Assembly: GCF_037126465.1 (NCBI RefSeq)
Contig: NW_026999351.1
Span: 558,001 to 622,000 of the forward strand
DNA from: Ornithodoros turicata
Lineage: Eukaryota; Arthropoda; Arachnida; Ixodida; Argasidae
DNA length: 64,000 nt
Direction of reading: 5' to 3'
How positions within the stretch are numbered: the first letter of the stretch is position 1; each line of letters starts with the position of its first letter. The translations under genes and the position numbers were made by a program. The notes under the pieces are model-generated. The model was not told where the DNA came from and made no database searches. It worked only from the letters and a program-made list of their open reading frames with translations. Positions 12,112 to 23,702 of the stretch are shown here, one piece after another.

Positions 12112-12643
12112 TTCAAATTGAAATTCGGAACTGAACGAAACCGAAGATGGCCACTAGCACCTTCAAGTAAAGTAGTGTGTGAGCTGAATGAAATAGTTTC
12201 GATTTGTTTTTCACAAACACAGCAGTATGTTGTGAGGCTTAAAGGGAGAGTTCAGAACGATCGGGCAAAAAATGATGCACGTCATACCTGCCGAATAATA
12301 TCCGCTTATACGTACCATAAGTCTGGTGGGTAGGATTCTGGCGGATCCGTAAGAAAATATGAAGGGAAGTTGCTCAGGACGAGAGCCCCCGATAGCCGTG
12401 GAGTGTTTGAAAGTGTTTCAAAAGTTCAAAAAGAGTTGAGTGAAGTGACAATGGAGACGAGACAAGTACAAACACTGTCAGAGACAATGAACAACAACGA
12501 TCACTGTTTGAAATATCGGCGACCCCCGTCGTGAGGCACGTGCCTTCACACCACAGACTTTCTCCCACCTGTGTCAAATTCGGCTTCAAATCGGGATGGA
12601 ATGAACCCGAAACAGGAAGCTGGAGAGATTTCATTTTCATTTA

Positions 12644-13387
12644 CAGTCAACCCTCAATTTATGAACACCCTCGGTTCCCCGAAAAATCGTTCATAAATCG
12701 AGCGATTCATAAATCGAAAATTCCGTTAGGTGAGTACTATCGAGCAAATGGAACAGTATTTCCGAGTTGGTTTTTTGTTTATAATGCAATATATTGTGTA
12801 ATTTTGCTTTCGACCATGCCTTCTGCTGTATCAATCTCACAAAGCACAGATGTTATCGCATTCACACTCTGTTTATTATGCAATACTAAATAGTGTAATT
12901 TTGCTTTCGACCATGCCTTCCGCTGTGGCAATCTTGGAAAGAGGAGATGTCAGCACGTTCGCACTCAACTGCCTCGGATTTCCTCTGGGCTTTTTAACCT
13001 ATGTCTATTAATCTCCGGGTGAGAGCGGACACCTTATTCGTGAATTGAGGTCAGGAACACTTCTGCAAAAACCCGTTTGTTGTTCGGATTTCGAGGGGTT
13101 AAGAACCGAGGGTGCAATACCTGGCAAACGTTTTGTCTGTTCAAGCGTCATTCATGAGACCACGAATAATCCCTTTGAAGGTTTTTGTTGGCCTCGGAAC
13201 GACCCGTTCATAAATTGAGGGCAAAAACGCTGGGCAACTGCTAGTTGCCAGAAATTCCATTCATTATTCGAATACCGAGGTTCATAAAACGAGGGAAAAA
13301 TGCATGTAAAAAGTTTGGGTCCTCGTGCTAGTGTTCATAAAACGAGGGAATTCATAAATCGAAGGTTCATAAATCGAGGGTTGACTG
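12644..13387. mobile_element. TA-flanked MITE with CAGTCAACCCTC termini (Tigger/pogo-like)
   Basis: The element begins CAGTCAACCCTCAATTTATG and ends in the complementary TCATAAATCGAGGGTTGACTG. It is flanked by TA on both sides (12642-12643 and 13388-13389). The subterminal regions repeat TTCATAAATCGAG many times in both orientations. Terminal sequence, length (744 bp) and TA target are typical of non-autonomous mariner/pogo-superfamily elements. It has no transposase coding. Confidence 0.85.
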
Positions 13388-13515
13388 TATTTCATTCTAC
13401 ACAAAATATATCACAAACTAGAAACCATAGACATGGAGGAGCCAGAGGGAAAACACCCGGTTGCAGGCTCCTCCATTAGAGACATTGCTCCTCCCCAGGT
13501 CCACCGCGCAGAAGT

Positions 13516-14467
13516 TGTAGAGGAGATGGTGTTCCTTTACATGAGTCCTGACCGGCGATGATGCAGTGTCCCAGCGGGCAGATGGTCGTGGCGTCACGCT
13601 AGGACGGTGCCGGTAGAACTGACAAGCCATCGCAGCAGCTCGTGGCAGCAGGGGCACATCGTCGTCGTCATCGGTGGACACAGGGCACAGTACACAGTAC
13701 TCCCCCTCTCAGACTCGGAGCGGGTAGAGACACGGTGACAAGAGGCACGGCGCAGGAATCACGGCTAACTTGGCGGACGCTGGTGGGCTAAGAGTACCGG
13801 AGCGTCGGGGAGGGTGGCGAAGTCACGCAGAGCGTGTTGCGATGGGGGCGACGTAAGCCGTAGTCACGAGCGTGTTCTGGCGTTGCCGAGCTGACGCGTC
13901 GTCAGGGCGAGTGACCAGCGGCTCGGAGATGCGGTGAGGGAGCACGTTGCTCGACCAGGTACCGCTGGTAGATCCGGGGAATACCATCACGATATACGTG
14001 AAGGCCTGGCGAAGTGTGATGGACCACGGCGTACCGCAACCGGTACGGGGCGTCGAAGCCGAGTGAGAAGATGGTGGCCCCTATTACGTTACGAGCCCCC
14101 GGTGTAACGAAGTGCTTGGGGACTCACGAGTTTTGCCGTAGCGCCATCGACTGCTGTCAGCACTAAGTTTGGTGGTGGTGAGGTGGGCCGAATTGATGCC
14201 TGATATTGACGGTGGTTGTCCAAATTTGGGTTGGTAAGATGCCGAATTTCGCCGAATCTGGTGTTCTTCGTCCGGGTCGCCAAATGTAGAGGACGATGGT
14301 CTTCCTCTACACATTACACATGTCCTGACCGGCGATGATGGAATGTCCCAGCGGGCAGATAGTCGTGACCTCACGCTAGCACGGTGCCGGTAGAACTGAC
14401 AAGCTAGCGCAGCAGTGCGTGGCAGCAGGTGCACATAGTCTTCGTCATCGGTGCACACCGCACAGTA
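13516..14467 (-). mobile_element. Miniature or deleted LTR retrotransposon (Ty3/gypsy-type)
   Basis: Two direct repeats of about 184 bp (13516-13699 and 14285-14467) begin TACTGTG and end CCTCTACA on the minus strand, and bound only about 585 bp of internal sequence. Directly after the upstream LTR is a primer-binding-site-like TTTGGCGACCCGGACG (14269-14284). Directly before the downstream LTR is a polypurine tract GAGAGGGGGAG (13700-13710). These are the cis elements needed for reverse transcription and integration. No gag or pol motif is present, so it is non-autonomous or has lost its core. The flanks (GAAGT, TACCA) do not form a target duplication, which suggests recombination or imprecise ends. 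Confidence 0.75.
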
Positions 14468-15129
14468 TACCACGCCGGTCGCAACCGCCGTGTAACATTC
14501 CGGAAACACAATAGACAAAAATTTCAGATCACACTGATGAATAGAAACAACTTCTACGAGCACAAAACAGCGCTGGAATGGTATGGCTTGTAGAAGCACC
14601 TCCAAAAAGGCTCGCTTGTAGAAGCTAGCCTTTATCAAATATCAAAAGCAGTTTTCATGATTTTTGAAATTTTAGATCGAAAACAAAAGGGGAACCCTTC
14701 GAAACAGGTAGGCAAATATTTCACAAATAATGAACCCCATGAACGAACGCAGCTCCTAATAACCCAATATACATTTCATTCGGCTCCTGCCTACTCAATG
14801 ACGTATATAAATGCTTTCAAACATGATAACTCGCACGCCTCTCTCCACCACGCATACGCCACATGGCTACGTAGCCTTTTGCAGTCCGATCGCGGGAGGA
14901 GCTCTACGCTCTGGAGGGACGTGACGTGACGTTTCAGATTCCCAGCCAATAAACAAGCTCTATTATCAGCGGTGAGGCGGAGTGTTCTCTTTGTTTCTGG
15001 GGAACTACATTTTGCCATCCGCCGTTTCGAAATTAAGCGTCATGAAATCTCTCTCCAACATCTCCGTCTCGACTAAGCAATACTTAGAGCCTAATGTTGA
15101 CGCGAAAGTCAGTAGTTGGGCTGCTATCA
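14468..15129. other. No recognisable gene
   Basis: I see no supportable coding sequence, RNA gene or repeat in this stretch. Confidence 0.4.
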
Positions 15130-15215
15130 CATGACACGATTCGCACCCGGGTACCTTCCAATTACGACGTGACATGGCCAGCACGCACTAACCACTGAGT
15201 CGCGCGAGCTGGTGA
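15130..15215 (-). repeat. tRNA-derived SINE head (fragment)
   Basis: On the minus strand, GACTCAGTGGTTAGTGCG resembles RNA polymerase III box A, and about 50 bp later GGGTGCGAATC resembles box B. The leading CTCGCGCGACTCAGTGG is typical of arthropod SINE heads. The cloverleaf is not intact, so it is not a functional tRNA gene. I cannot define the SINE body. Confidence 0.55.
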
Positions 15216-16439
15216 CGCGATGCCGCGTGGTTCAATCCAAAGTACCCCAGCCCAGTCGTCTGAACCATTCGAAGGTGACCAAGACGACGACCATCGCTCA
15301 CCTGAGATTCGGTAACTGTAGCGCCGTATATTCATTCGCGCTTGTGTGGTGCTGCGTGTAAGGAAACCTGTTGCGTGTGTGATACCTCAACTGAACGCAG
15401 AAAGCGACAACGGTGGTGGACAGCGGTACCAGCCTGTGATCTGCCTGCGACCTCACGCTAACGCTACAGGGTCCGCACTCCCTGATTCGTTTCACTGATT
15501 CGCGTTTTTCCAGTTTGAAGATGGAACCGTTTAGGGGTTGAATATAATATGATTAACAAACATCTAGTCAACTTTCGCAAGTGAAGTAAAATTATTCGTG
15601 GAACCCTTCTTCATAATTGGTGAGGAAAGAGCCAGGTCAAAATGACGTCAAGTGAGATCACAGGGCGGAGCTAAGAAGCGACAGAGTGCATTGTATATAT
15701 CATCCGCATGCAAGCGCATTTCGGATTTCGGCGATAGTAAGTACAACGAGCTGTCACTGCCTAAGCTTTCACTAATTTAAAGGAGAGAAATGCGCACCTT
15801 GTTTACGTATTTACTGCCCCTTTAAAGCAGCATGGAAAATGGGGAAGTTCACTCCTTGACCGCGTTCAAATATCTCAAACCTGTCCTACCAAATATTTTT
15901 TGGCCTATGCGAACGTTTGATAACCCTCTATTGCGAAGCTCTCAGCTTATCTGTACAGGTCGCGTGACAAGTCAAGAGAAGGCGTCGCATGATCTAGCGA
16001 AGCACCTGCATCTTCTCACAGGATGGATGCCACTCAAAGGGGCACGCAGGTTCACATGAAGTGTGCGAGAGGACCGCCTGTTGAGTTTCAAGTGACAATC
16101 ATTATGCGAAGATACGCAGGCAAATCTGGAATTATGTACATATCAGACATATAGCGAATATCTTACAGCATGCAGTTGACACCAGAAATGGTCAATAAAT
16201 TGATATTTGAATGCTCCTTGCGCAGTGTGTTAAGGCAGGAAAGTAATGTGTCATCAACTTTAGCAATACTAGATTGGCCAAAAACACCGAACGTGTCTCT
16301 CCAAACAACAAAATGTGTGGATGGCGTTTCTTATTGCGAGGCGAGTGAAGTAGCAACGCTGACTACATATTGTCAACATGATTCGTATATATGGCCGGAG
16401 TCCTAATCTTCTGATTACATGCCCGTATATATCCATGAT
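15216..16439. other. No recognisable gene
   Basis: I see nothing supportable here except one TGACGTCA octamer at 15643-15650. Confidence 0.4.
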
Positions 16440-18350
16440 CGCTTGCTTTTGACGATCCTTACCAGCCGCATCTCGCCTTCTTGGGGTGTTTGTGATTTCG
16501 GGAGATCGTCGTTTGATTTACCGTTGTTTGTTTGTTAGTATGTATCTGTCACGTTCGTGGCGCTGTTCAAGCTTTGGTTTCTTTGCGAAAATTCGAACTT
16601 TATGGTATTAAGCTGTCCGAGTAGTAGTGACTTTCCCTGCTCGCTTAAGATAAATTGTGTCCTTTTCCTGCGCTTTCTTCACGCAGGGACAATGCAATTG
16701 AGTATTTATCATTATGCAATAATTATCTGATAGCAGAAATGGGCGTCTGTCAGTTTCTTAGCGTGTGCCTCGTTATTTTATTTTTTCTCTTATAGCCATG
16801 CAAGCAAAAGTGCATGTAATTTTCGCTGCTCTTTTCTTATTTTCTCTACTTTTCCGCTGAAGAAAGCCTCCTGGTAAAAGCTGAATAGTGTTCTATCAGT
16901 GGAAGTGGGGTTGTTTGTTTGATTTTGTTGGGAGTTCAAAAACCTTGATGAAGTAAGCAGTGCTTAATTTTGCAGTCATGGGTTTTTGAGCAGAAATGCT
17001 GGTATCTGAGCACGGAGTAGAAATTCCTATATTTCTCTGCTCCCTAAGAAACTTTGTACGTCGTTTTCCGAGCAAACCGCGTTTAGTTTACGCAAAATAG
17101 AAAAATGAAGTTGTGTACGCTCTATATGATTTTCTGTCGCAGGCTTAGGTCATTCCCCGATGAGCAGTATTTTGTATGTGATGTCGCATGTCTGGACTTA
17201 TTCAGTAGTGTCTTGCAAATTTTACCCTTCGCTAATACCTTGTTGCTGTCATGTTGTGCTAGCCGCGTATAGCGATAAGCGGTGATTCTCGGATTATTCC
17301 TGAGCGGTTCGACTTAAGCCTTTTCTCTGCTCACTTAAGGAAATTTGCATCCCTGTCCTGTGCTTCCTTTACGCAAGGGCAATGCGACTCTGTATGTGGC
17401 ATTATGCAAGAATTATCAGGTGGCAGAAATGGGTGTCTTTTTCTCAGCTTATTAGCGTGCGCTACGGTTTCTTGCTGTTACAGCAAGTGGGGAACAAATG
17501 CCGTGTAATTTTTCGCGGTTCTTTCTTCTTTCGCTGCTTTTACTCAGAATGTAGGTGAGGGGGAAAGTCAGCATCCAGGTAGAGCAGGAGAAGGCCGCTC
17601 GGCTGAGGAGAGTTCATGAGAATGGAATTTGTTTGTATGTATATGCATATGTCTGTATGTATGTTGTTTTGTATGTATGTGTTGTGTGTGTTTGTTGTGT
17701 GTGTAAGTATTTGCGCAGAAATGCTGGTATGTGAGCGTGGAGGAGAAATTACAGTATAGCACCTCTCCTTGTGCATTCCTGAGCTGATGACTGTGTGTGC
17801 ATGCTTTTTTCCTGGTTTGTGACGTCATCACGGCATGTTGGGGCTTGTTTAGCAGTGTTGCAATTGTACCCGCCGCTATTATCTTGTATCTTGGGTTAGC
17901 CGCGTAGCGATGTGTGGTGACTCTGCGATTATTCCTGAGGTCTTAAGCCTTTTCCCTGCTCGCTTCAAGGAATTTGTGTGCCCTTGTCCTGTGCTTTCTT
18001 TGCGACAATGCGGCTGTGCATGTAGCATTATGCAAGAATTATCTGATACCAGAAATGGGTGTTTTTTTCTTAGTTTATAGCATATGCTTCACTTTTTTTA
18101 AGTCAAGCACAAGTGCGCGCAATTTTTGCTGCTCTTTCCTCAAATCACTGCTTTTGCGCAGAAGAAAGTCGCATGGTACAGCTGAGAAGTGGGTTTCTCT
18201 GCTTGTTTGTTAGATGTTGTTAGGACCTCGGTATGTTGAAGTAGTACGCTGTTATAGGTATTTGTGCAGAAACGCTTGCATCTGAGCGCAGGATAGGAAT
18301 TCCTTAAGCACGGCACCCTCAGTGTAAATTATTGTGGATGTGAGTCTGCT
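16440..18350. repeat. Three diverged tandem repeats, about 630-690 bp each
   Basis: The anchor ATTATGCAANAATTATC followed by AGAAATGGG occurs near 16711, 17400 and 18028. Each copy is preceded by a CTGCTCGCTTAAG-like segment and CTTTCTT(C/T)ACGCA, and followed by a T-rich stretch and a GCTCTTT-rich segment. Copies are perhaps 75-80% similar by eye. The unit shows no reading frame conserved across copies, so it is non-coding. A TGTA/TGTG microsatellite at 17633-17705 sits in the second unit. Confidence 0.75.
17633..17705. repeat. TGTA/TGTG-rich microsatellite
   Basis: A run of imperfect TGTATGTA and TGTGTG units, lying within the second 16.4-18.3 kb tandem unit. Confidence 0.8.
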
Positions 18351-18839
18351 TCACTGCATGACAAGGCTGAAATTTGAAGAGAAAAAATTGGAATGCTTCA
18401 TTAATGGCGATCCAAGTAATAGGGCAATTATAGTTTCCATAAAAAGTACAATTTTAATAGGCTCCTAAAATTAGCTTTGTAGTAGCTTTTCTAAACTGCA
18501 ATGCAATAATCATTAATATAATATAGGAATGCCATCATGTTCCCGTAAAGGCGTTTTGTCTAGTCTTCCGTCGAGCGCGAAACTTTGCCCCCGGCGTTCG
18601 CGACTTTTTGCTCGCAGGTGTAGCCTCAGACAACGAATGTATGAGCATAGAAAGGGTCATGTATTACATGAGCCTGGTAATGATGTTGAGTGGTCTCACT
18701 TATTATTTTAAAAGAGCAGTGGTAGTTTACTGGTGATATGATTCTAATGACCATGATGAGCCTCTGGGGTGAAAATCGCTAATATGCATGGTGCTTTTTT
18801 GTTGAATTTTATTGTAAAAATGTACGTCATTAAGAATCG

Positions 18840-21800
18840 GACAAAGGAAATACTCTTGCGATTCAATAATTAATAGGAGTCTTTGCCGCTGTCTTCTTCA
18901 GACAGGATGTGATGACGTCACGCAGTCTGTAGCAATGCGTTGACCGTTACTGGAAAAAAGTGTAGCAATAGAAAAATGGTGCGTATTGCCCTGGACAGAT
19001 TTATGATGAGCACTGTTTTTGAATAAGAGGAGTGCGTGTGCTTAGAAATAGTTTGATACTGGTTTTCTTCTTTATTCAAGTGTTTCTTTCCGCTTTTTTC
19101 CACCTTGTTGTCTGACAAACATGCGCTGACATGCCTGGGCCTGTTCTAACATGCTTTCCTTCTACATGTAGTTTTTCCTTTTTGAAAAGAGTCATTCTTG
19201 ACGATGTCGATAGTGCTGCCCTGAATGGGAATAGTGCTATTCTTAATACTTTTGCGATTCATTTAGTTCAAAGAGTAACCGTGAGGGGGACAGGTGTGTG
19301 ACTTTATTCAGGAGGAACAAAGCATCATTATTCAGTTAGCTGCCTGGCTGTCGGATGGGATGGACATGTCTTGCTGAACCACTATTCTATTTTTCCTGTA
19401 CAGTAAGACTTTGGGAATGAAATGCTTAATTCCTACAATCTCCTCTCATGTATGGTGCTCTTCTGCAATAGTTCCCTATGCAATCATTATAGTAGAATAA
19501 AGGAAATAATATTGGATACTGATTCAATAAATAACAGGTCCTCTGTCTAGAGCGTACGCGTCCTTGAGCCACGCACCTGCATGATGACGTCATACCGCAA
19601 CACTATTGTTTCATGTTGACCTTGTCTAGAGGAGCATTAGTGGATAAAAACAGTGTAGCCCTGAGACAATAGGATGACGTCACGACCAATCCTGCAGGCA
19701 GTGTTGCCAAGTTGGAGGATTTCCCTCCAAATCTCGAGGGTTTGTGCCGGAGCCTAGCGGGAAGAACTTCGATTTGGAGGGAGGAGGAAATCTGGAGGTT
19801 TTGGTTTCACTTCGGAGGGATTTCAGAGGAATTTCAACTTTCGTCATGTACCCATAAAATTTTTGCTAATACGACCCCAAAACAGGATCAACGAATGTCA
19901 GACGACAAACTGCAGAAGTTTCAGAACGCCTGATGTTTTAGAAAATAGCGTGTTGCACACCTTATGCGGCTGACTCGGGGGTTTTTTCGTGCTTCGTGTG
20001 CTGGCCTCTGCTCCGGCCAAGCGTCCGCTCCCCCCGTGACGGCGGACGAGTGTTGGTTTTTGCATGCTCTGTGAAGCTCTTTGGATTTTTCGCGAGTCTG
20101 TTTACTTCTGGGGCACAATATCCCTCCTCACAATAATGGGGAAGCCTTCCAATCCAGAGAAGAAGTCACCATACCGACAGAAGTTCTCGAAGGAGTGGCT
20201 TAACTTGATGAATTCAAAGACTGGCTTGAAGAGGTATCCCAAAGCATAGCATTGCAAAGCAATGCATTCTGACAGACTTCTAGACTCGATCCCCACTCTT
20301 TATTTTTATTTTCTCACTACTCTCCCCTCAACTCGAGTTGGGGCGTTACTCGGTAAAGGTAAACCTGTGATATCTTGTTCCGCGCAAGTGAATATATCAG
20401 CATATCATCAATATCTAATTGTTTCACTGAAAATACACGATATTTTTAGAAACGGAGGTTTTTGTCCAGATTCTAGAGGGTTTTGGGGTTGACTTGGAGG
20501 GAGCGCCGAAAAAAAGTTGGCAACACTGCCTGCAGGGAGCGCAAGGATTCACTTCTCTCTTGGACACTGACGAGTGTGGACACGCTAATTCTGCTCCTGG
20601 CAATTGTGTTGGCCGTCAGTGGAAGAGCGTAGCTTCGGTGGGGTTCTGTCTGCCTCTGATGGGGTGCGGATGTGTGGTTCGTCACTGGCGAATGGTGTTC
20701 GACGATGCAGGTGGATTTTGTGACGAAACGGATTTACAATGAGGGAATGCTGTGAACGTGAAAAATGATGGTGAGTGTCTTTTTCACTCTGTTCAAGTGT
20801 CTGTGTTTGTTTTCCTCCATTGCCCAGCAGTCGTACGATTTGTCCTGACGTGTCCTGACATGCATGCTTTCCTTAGTTGACGCTTCGTATTTTCTTTTTT
20901 TGACAAGGAACATTCTTGTCTTGACGATGTCGATAGTGCTGCCCTGAATGGGAATAGCGCTATTCTTAATAATTCTATGGTTAAATTAGTTCAGAAATCA
21001 ACCGCAACAGGGACAGATGCATGACTTTATAGAGGAGAAAAAGCATTGAGATTCAATTCGTGCCTGGCTGTCGGATGGAGTAGACGCATCGTTCTGCACT
21101 CCTTGTTACCCGTACTCTGTGTTGATTTGTTGAGTGCCTAGTCCTCTTATTAGCCATTGATGGAGTTACGTGTTAGGATATTTTGTTCTGTTGCAAGTCT
21201 CATTTAGTAAGACTTTGGAATTCCTACGATCAGCTTTCATACATGGTGCTCTTCTGCAATAGTTTCCTATGAAATCGTTATAGAAGAATAAAGGAAATAA
21301 TATTGGGATAGTGATTCAATAAATAATAGGTCCCCTGTCTAGAGCATAAGCGTCCTTGAGCCATGCAGGTGCATGATGACGTCATACCGCGGCTTCATTG
21401 CAGATTGACCTTGTCCAAAGGAGCATTAGTGGGAAAAAACGGTGTAGCCTTGGGACAATGGGATGACGTCACGACCAATGAGCAACGCAACAAGAGGGCG
21501 CAGGAATGCTCTTCTCTTTTAGCCTCTCGCAGGTGGTCACCGCAGAGGGCCCTAAGAGCGCGCGCGCATGCGTAACGGACGCGCTTGTCGCCCCAGTCAG
21601 TTGCTCGCTGGCTGTCGCGGAGAGCAGACGTGCACTCGGTTGCTCTGCAGTACCCGCGCTCGCTCAGTTTCTGCCTGCCTCTCGGATGGAGCAGTCGCAT
21701 CGGTCTGCGCTCCTGTTGTGGTGGGTTGATTTGTTGTGTAACTAATTATTTTGCCAACTTTGTCCCCGCTTTGTTTGAGATTTTCATGCCGGTGCACGTC

Positions 21801-22080
21801 GGGTGCTGGTTGCTGCTGTCCGGGCATCCCTGCCATTTTCTATCTTCTTCTGCCTTGGGAAGGGGAGTAGCGCTGGCGTGATTCTTAATAATTTTGTCGT
21901 AGATTAGTTGAGAAAGTAACCGCTAGGGGGTGCAGATGCGGGTCTTTATATAGGAGAAAAGAAAACATTACGAGTCAGTTCTCTGCCTGGCTGTCGGATG
22001 GAGCAGTCGCATCGTTCTGCGCTCCTGTAGTGGTGGGCTCATTTGTTGTGTAACTAATTCTTTTTCTTGTTAGCTATCGA
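18840..22080. repeat. Tandem array of long repeats carrying TGACGTCA octamers
   Basis: Shared segments recur in the same order. One is GGAAATAATATTGG...GATTCAATAAATAA (near 18846, 19500, 21292). Another is GACGATGTCGATAGTGCTGC (19200, 20931). A third is TGCCTGGCTGTCGGATGG (19341, 21061, 21984, with a variant at 21673). Excluding the 838 bp added by the inserted hAT element, the period is about 0.65-0.95 kb, and the array has roughly four units. The unit also carries repeated ATGATGACGTCAT and GGATGACGTCACGACCAAT. No reading frame is conserved between units, so I read it as satellite-like or segmentally duplicated regulatory sequence. Confidence 0.75.
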
Positions 22081-22200
22081 TGGTTAGCATACCCTTGCTT
22101 TCCCAGCCTCTGTATTACGAGTGTTTTTCTCCTCGCATGTCCAGAGCTGCCATGCCATGCCATGCCCAGACATGCCATGATGACGTCACAGCTGACGTCA
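18913..22200. promoter_or_regulatory. Cluster of TGACGTCA (CRE/ATF-type) octamers
   Basis: The exact palindrome TGACGTCA occurs at 18913, 19585, 19675, 21377, 21464, 22181 and 22193, with further copies outside at 15643 and 17820. A given 8-mer is expected about once per 65 kb in random sequence. Repetition within the array explains some copies, but 22181 and 22193 are separate and only 4 bp apart. CREB/ATF-family bZIP proteins bind this octamer in animals. Regulatory function here is inference. Confidence 0.45.
19699..20528. mobile_element. hAT-like non-autonomous transposon with 8-bp target duplication
   Basis: Terminal inverted repeats are CAGTGTTGCCAA and TTGGCAACACTG. They are flanked by a perfect 8-bp direct duplication, CCTGCAGG, at 19691-19698 and 20529-20536. 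An 8-bp duplication with CAGTG-type ends is diagnostic of the hAT superfamily. The 830-bp interior has no transposase frame; a GGAGG-rich segment recurs near both ends. It is inserted in one unit of the 18.8-22.1 kb tandem array, whose other unit lacks it. Confidence 0.92.
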
Positions 22201-22375
22201 CAGGATGTCCGGAACTGGTGGCCATAGCTGCGATGCTTTCCGAACCTGCCTCTGTGCTCCGTCGCCCGGCGATGGTCAGCGACCGTTCCGGACCGCTTTC
22301 TCCGAGATGGCATCGTTTATCTCCACTCTATCTCTATCTTTTTATTTTATTTTCTACCTATTTTTTTATTTTTTA

Positions 22376-22546
22376 TCAGCTCAACTAGCCCACAACTCAC
22401 ACAGTGGTCTGGACACGTCTCAGATGCTCCCCAATTAGTGAAATGACTCCCTGAATGATCCTAATTACTGTGGGGGGTCCCAAATTGCTCTAATTGCTCA
22501 TTAATGGCGTCCAGGCCAATGTGTGAGTTGTGGCCAGTTGAGCTGA
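22376..22546. mobile_element. 171-bp foldback MITE
   Basis: The ends TCAGCTCAACT and AGTTGAGCTGA are perfect complements. The complementarity continues inward through CCACAACTCACACA, giving arms of about 35 bp around an AT-rich middle (CTAATTG-type repeats). It has no coding capacity. The superfamily is not assigned. Confidence 0.75.
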
Positions 22547-22655
22547 CTATATACTACTCGAACAATAGTCAGATTGTTGCAAACGTTTTAGATTCACGTC
22601 TCGTGAGTAGCTGAGCTTGTTTCTCCACGAGGTCTTCAATTCCATTTGCTTCAAA

Positions 22656-22786
22656 GACGGAGGTCAGACGTCCCACCTATACAGCCAAGCCTGAACCTCA
22701 AAATTGTTCCATAGATGCGTCAATTGTTGCTATTTTGCTTCCGTCTTGTCGCCGGTGCTACGCTTATTCTTGATGGCTTCGTGATA
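22656..22786 (+). repeat. Direct repeat copy 1: promoter-like segment and signal-peptide ORF start
   Basis: The segment matches 23703-23826 at about 93% by eye: GACGGAGGTCAGACGTCCC, a TATA-like CCTATACAGCC, then about 45 bp later ATG (22715) opening MRQLLLFCFRLVAGATLIL. The N-terminus looks like a signal peptide (charged start, hydrophobic core). After about 22 codons the two copies diverge, and downstream residues are unrelated. It could be a duplicated first exon of a secreted protein gene or part of an unrecognised retroelement. No good splice donor is obvious. Confidence 0.5.
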
Positions 22787-23489
22787 TGGCACAATACCAG
22801 AGAAACCAAGCCGATCTACGGTGATTTCTTAAATTACCATCACTACGCCACTCATGCGCCACCTCGCATTTCTTTGTTCATCGTCGTCTTGAAACGTACA
22901 CGAACATGTCATCCAAACTCACGTGCATAATACTCCTCCACTCCACTCCATCAAAGGTGGTTACATGCAGGAAAGCTTCAGCCCATATTCTGCTTTACTC
23001 TGTTGGCACTTTTTCAAAGTATTTTGAATGATCCTTGTATTCATGCAATCGCAACTGGAGACACGAAGCAGCAGCACAACGTAACCTTCACTGAAAACGT
23101 TGACTATCGAATATATCATGTTCTCAGAAGCAAGATGCATAAATGTCCCAGTAGATACTACATTCCTTATCAACCAGAGGCACCTAAACAGATCTGTCTC
23201 ACCTTTCGCTCATCATCCGTCCAGTAACACGCCCTGAATACAAGCGTAGCGGCCACAATGACATTTCATGGCGTTCTGCGGCCGCTAACGCCGGTGACGC
23301 CGCGTAGACTGGAAGCGGCGGCGACAGGGGCGGGGTTTGGAAATATGCCACTGAGGATCCCAAATAGGTCTGATCCTCCATAGGCCACAATATGCGATGT
23401 AGCATGAACCCCTTTTCAACAATCGTTCAAATTAGTTACCGAAAACGTGCGAGCCTATACAGTTTGAGCATGAGCGCCAATTTTGGAAT

Positions 23490-23702
23490 TTCAGTATTGG
23501 GCTGCCCTGCTCAGTAGCTGAGTCGCTAACGTGTTGCCTGGCTGAGCTCAAGGTCGGGTTTCAAACCCAGCCGCGCGGGGCAGGAATGTGGGGGAGGGAA
23601 CGTTGCCTATAGCACCATGTGTCGGAGATCCGAAGGAACCCCGGGTAGTCGAAATTATCCACAGTCCTACCCTGTGGCACGCCCAACATCTCAGACGTGT
23701 CA
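23490..23702 (+). repeat. tRNA-derived SINE
   Basis: The box A-like TAGCTGAGTCGCTAACG (23516-23532) and box B-like GGGTTTCAAACCC (23556-23568) lie at tRNA spacing. They are followed by a body containing GAACCCCGGGTAGTCGAAAT, close to a 'gaaccccaggtggtcgaaat' segment that I associate with common arthropod SINEs. No poly-A tail is evident. The SINE abuts the second promoter/signal-peptide repeat. Confidence 0.7.

Noticed and set aside
19127..19146. p53-like response element (TGACATGCCTGGGCCTGTTC)
   Set aside because: Each half-site has one mismatch to the consensus, and the surrounding array contains many ACATGC-type words, so chance is likely.
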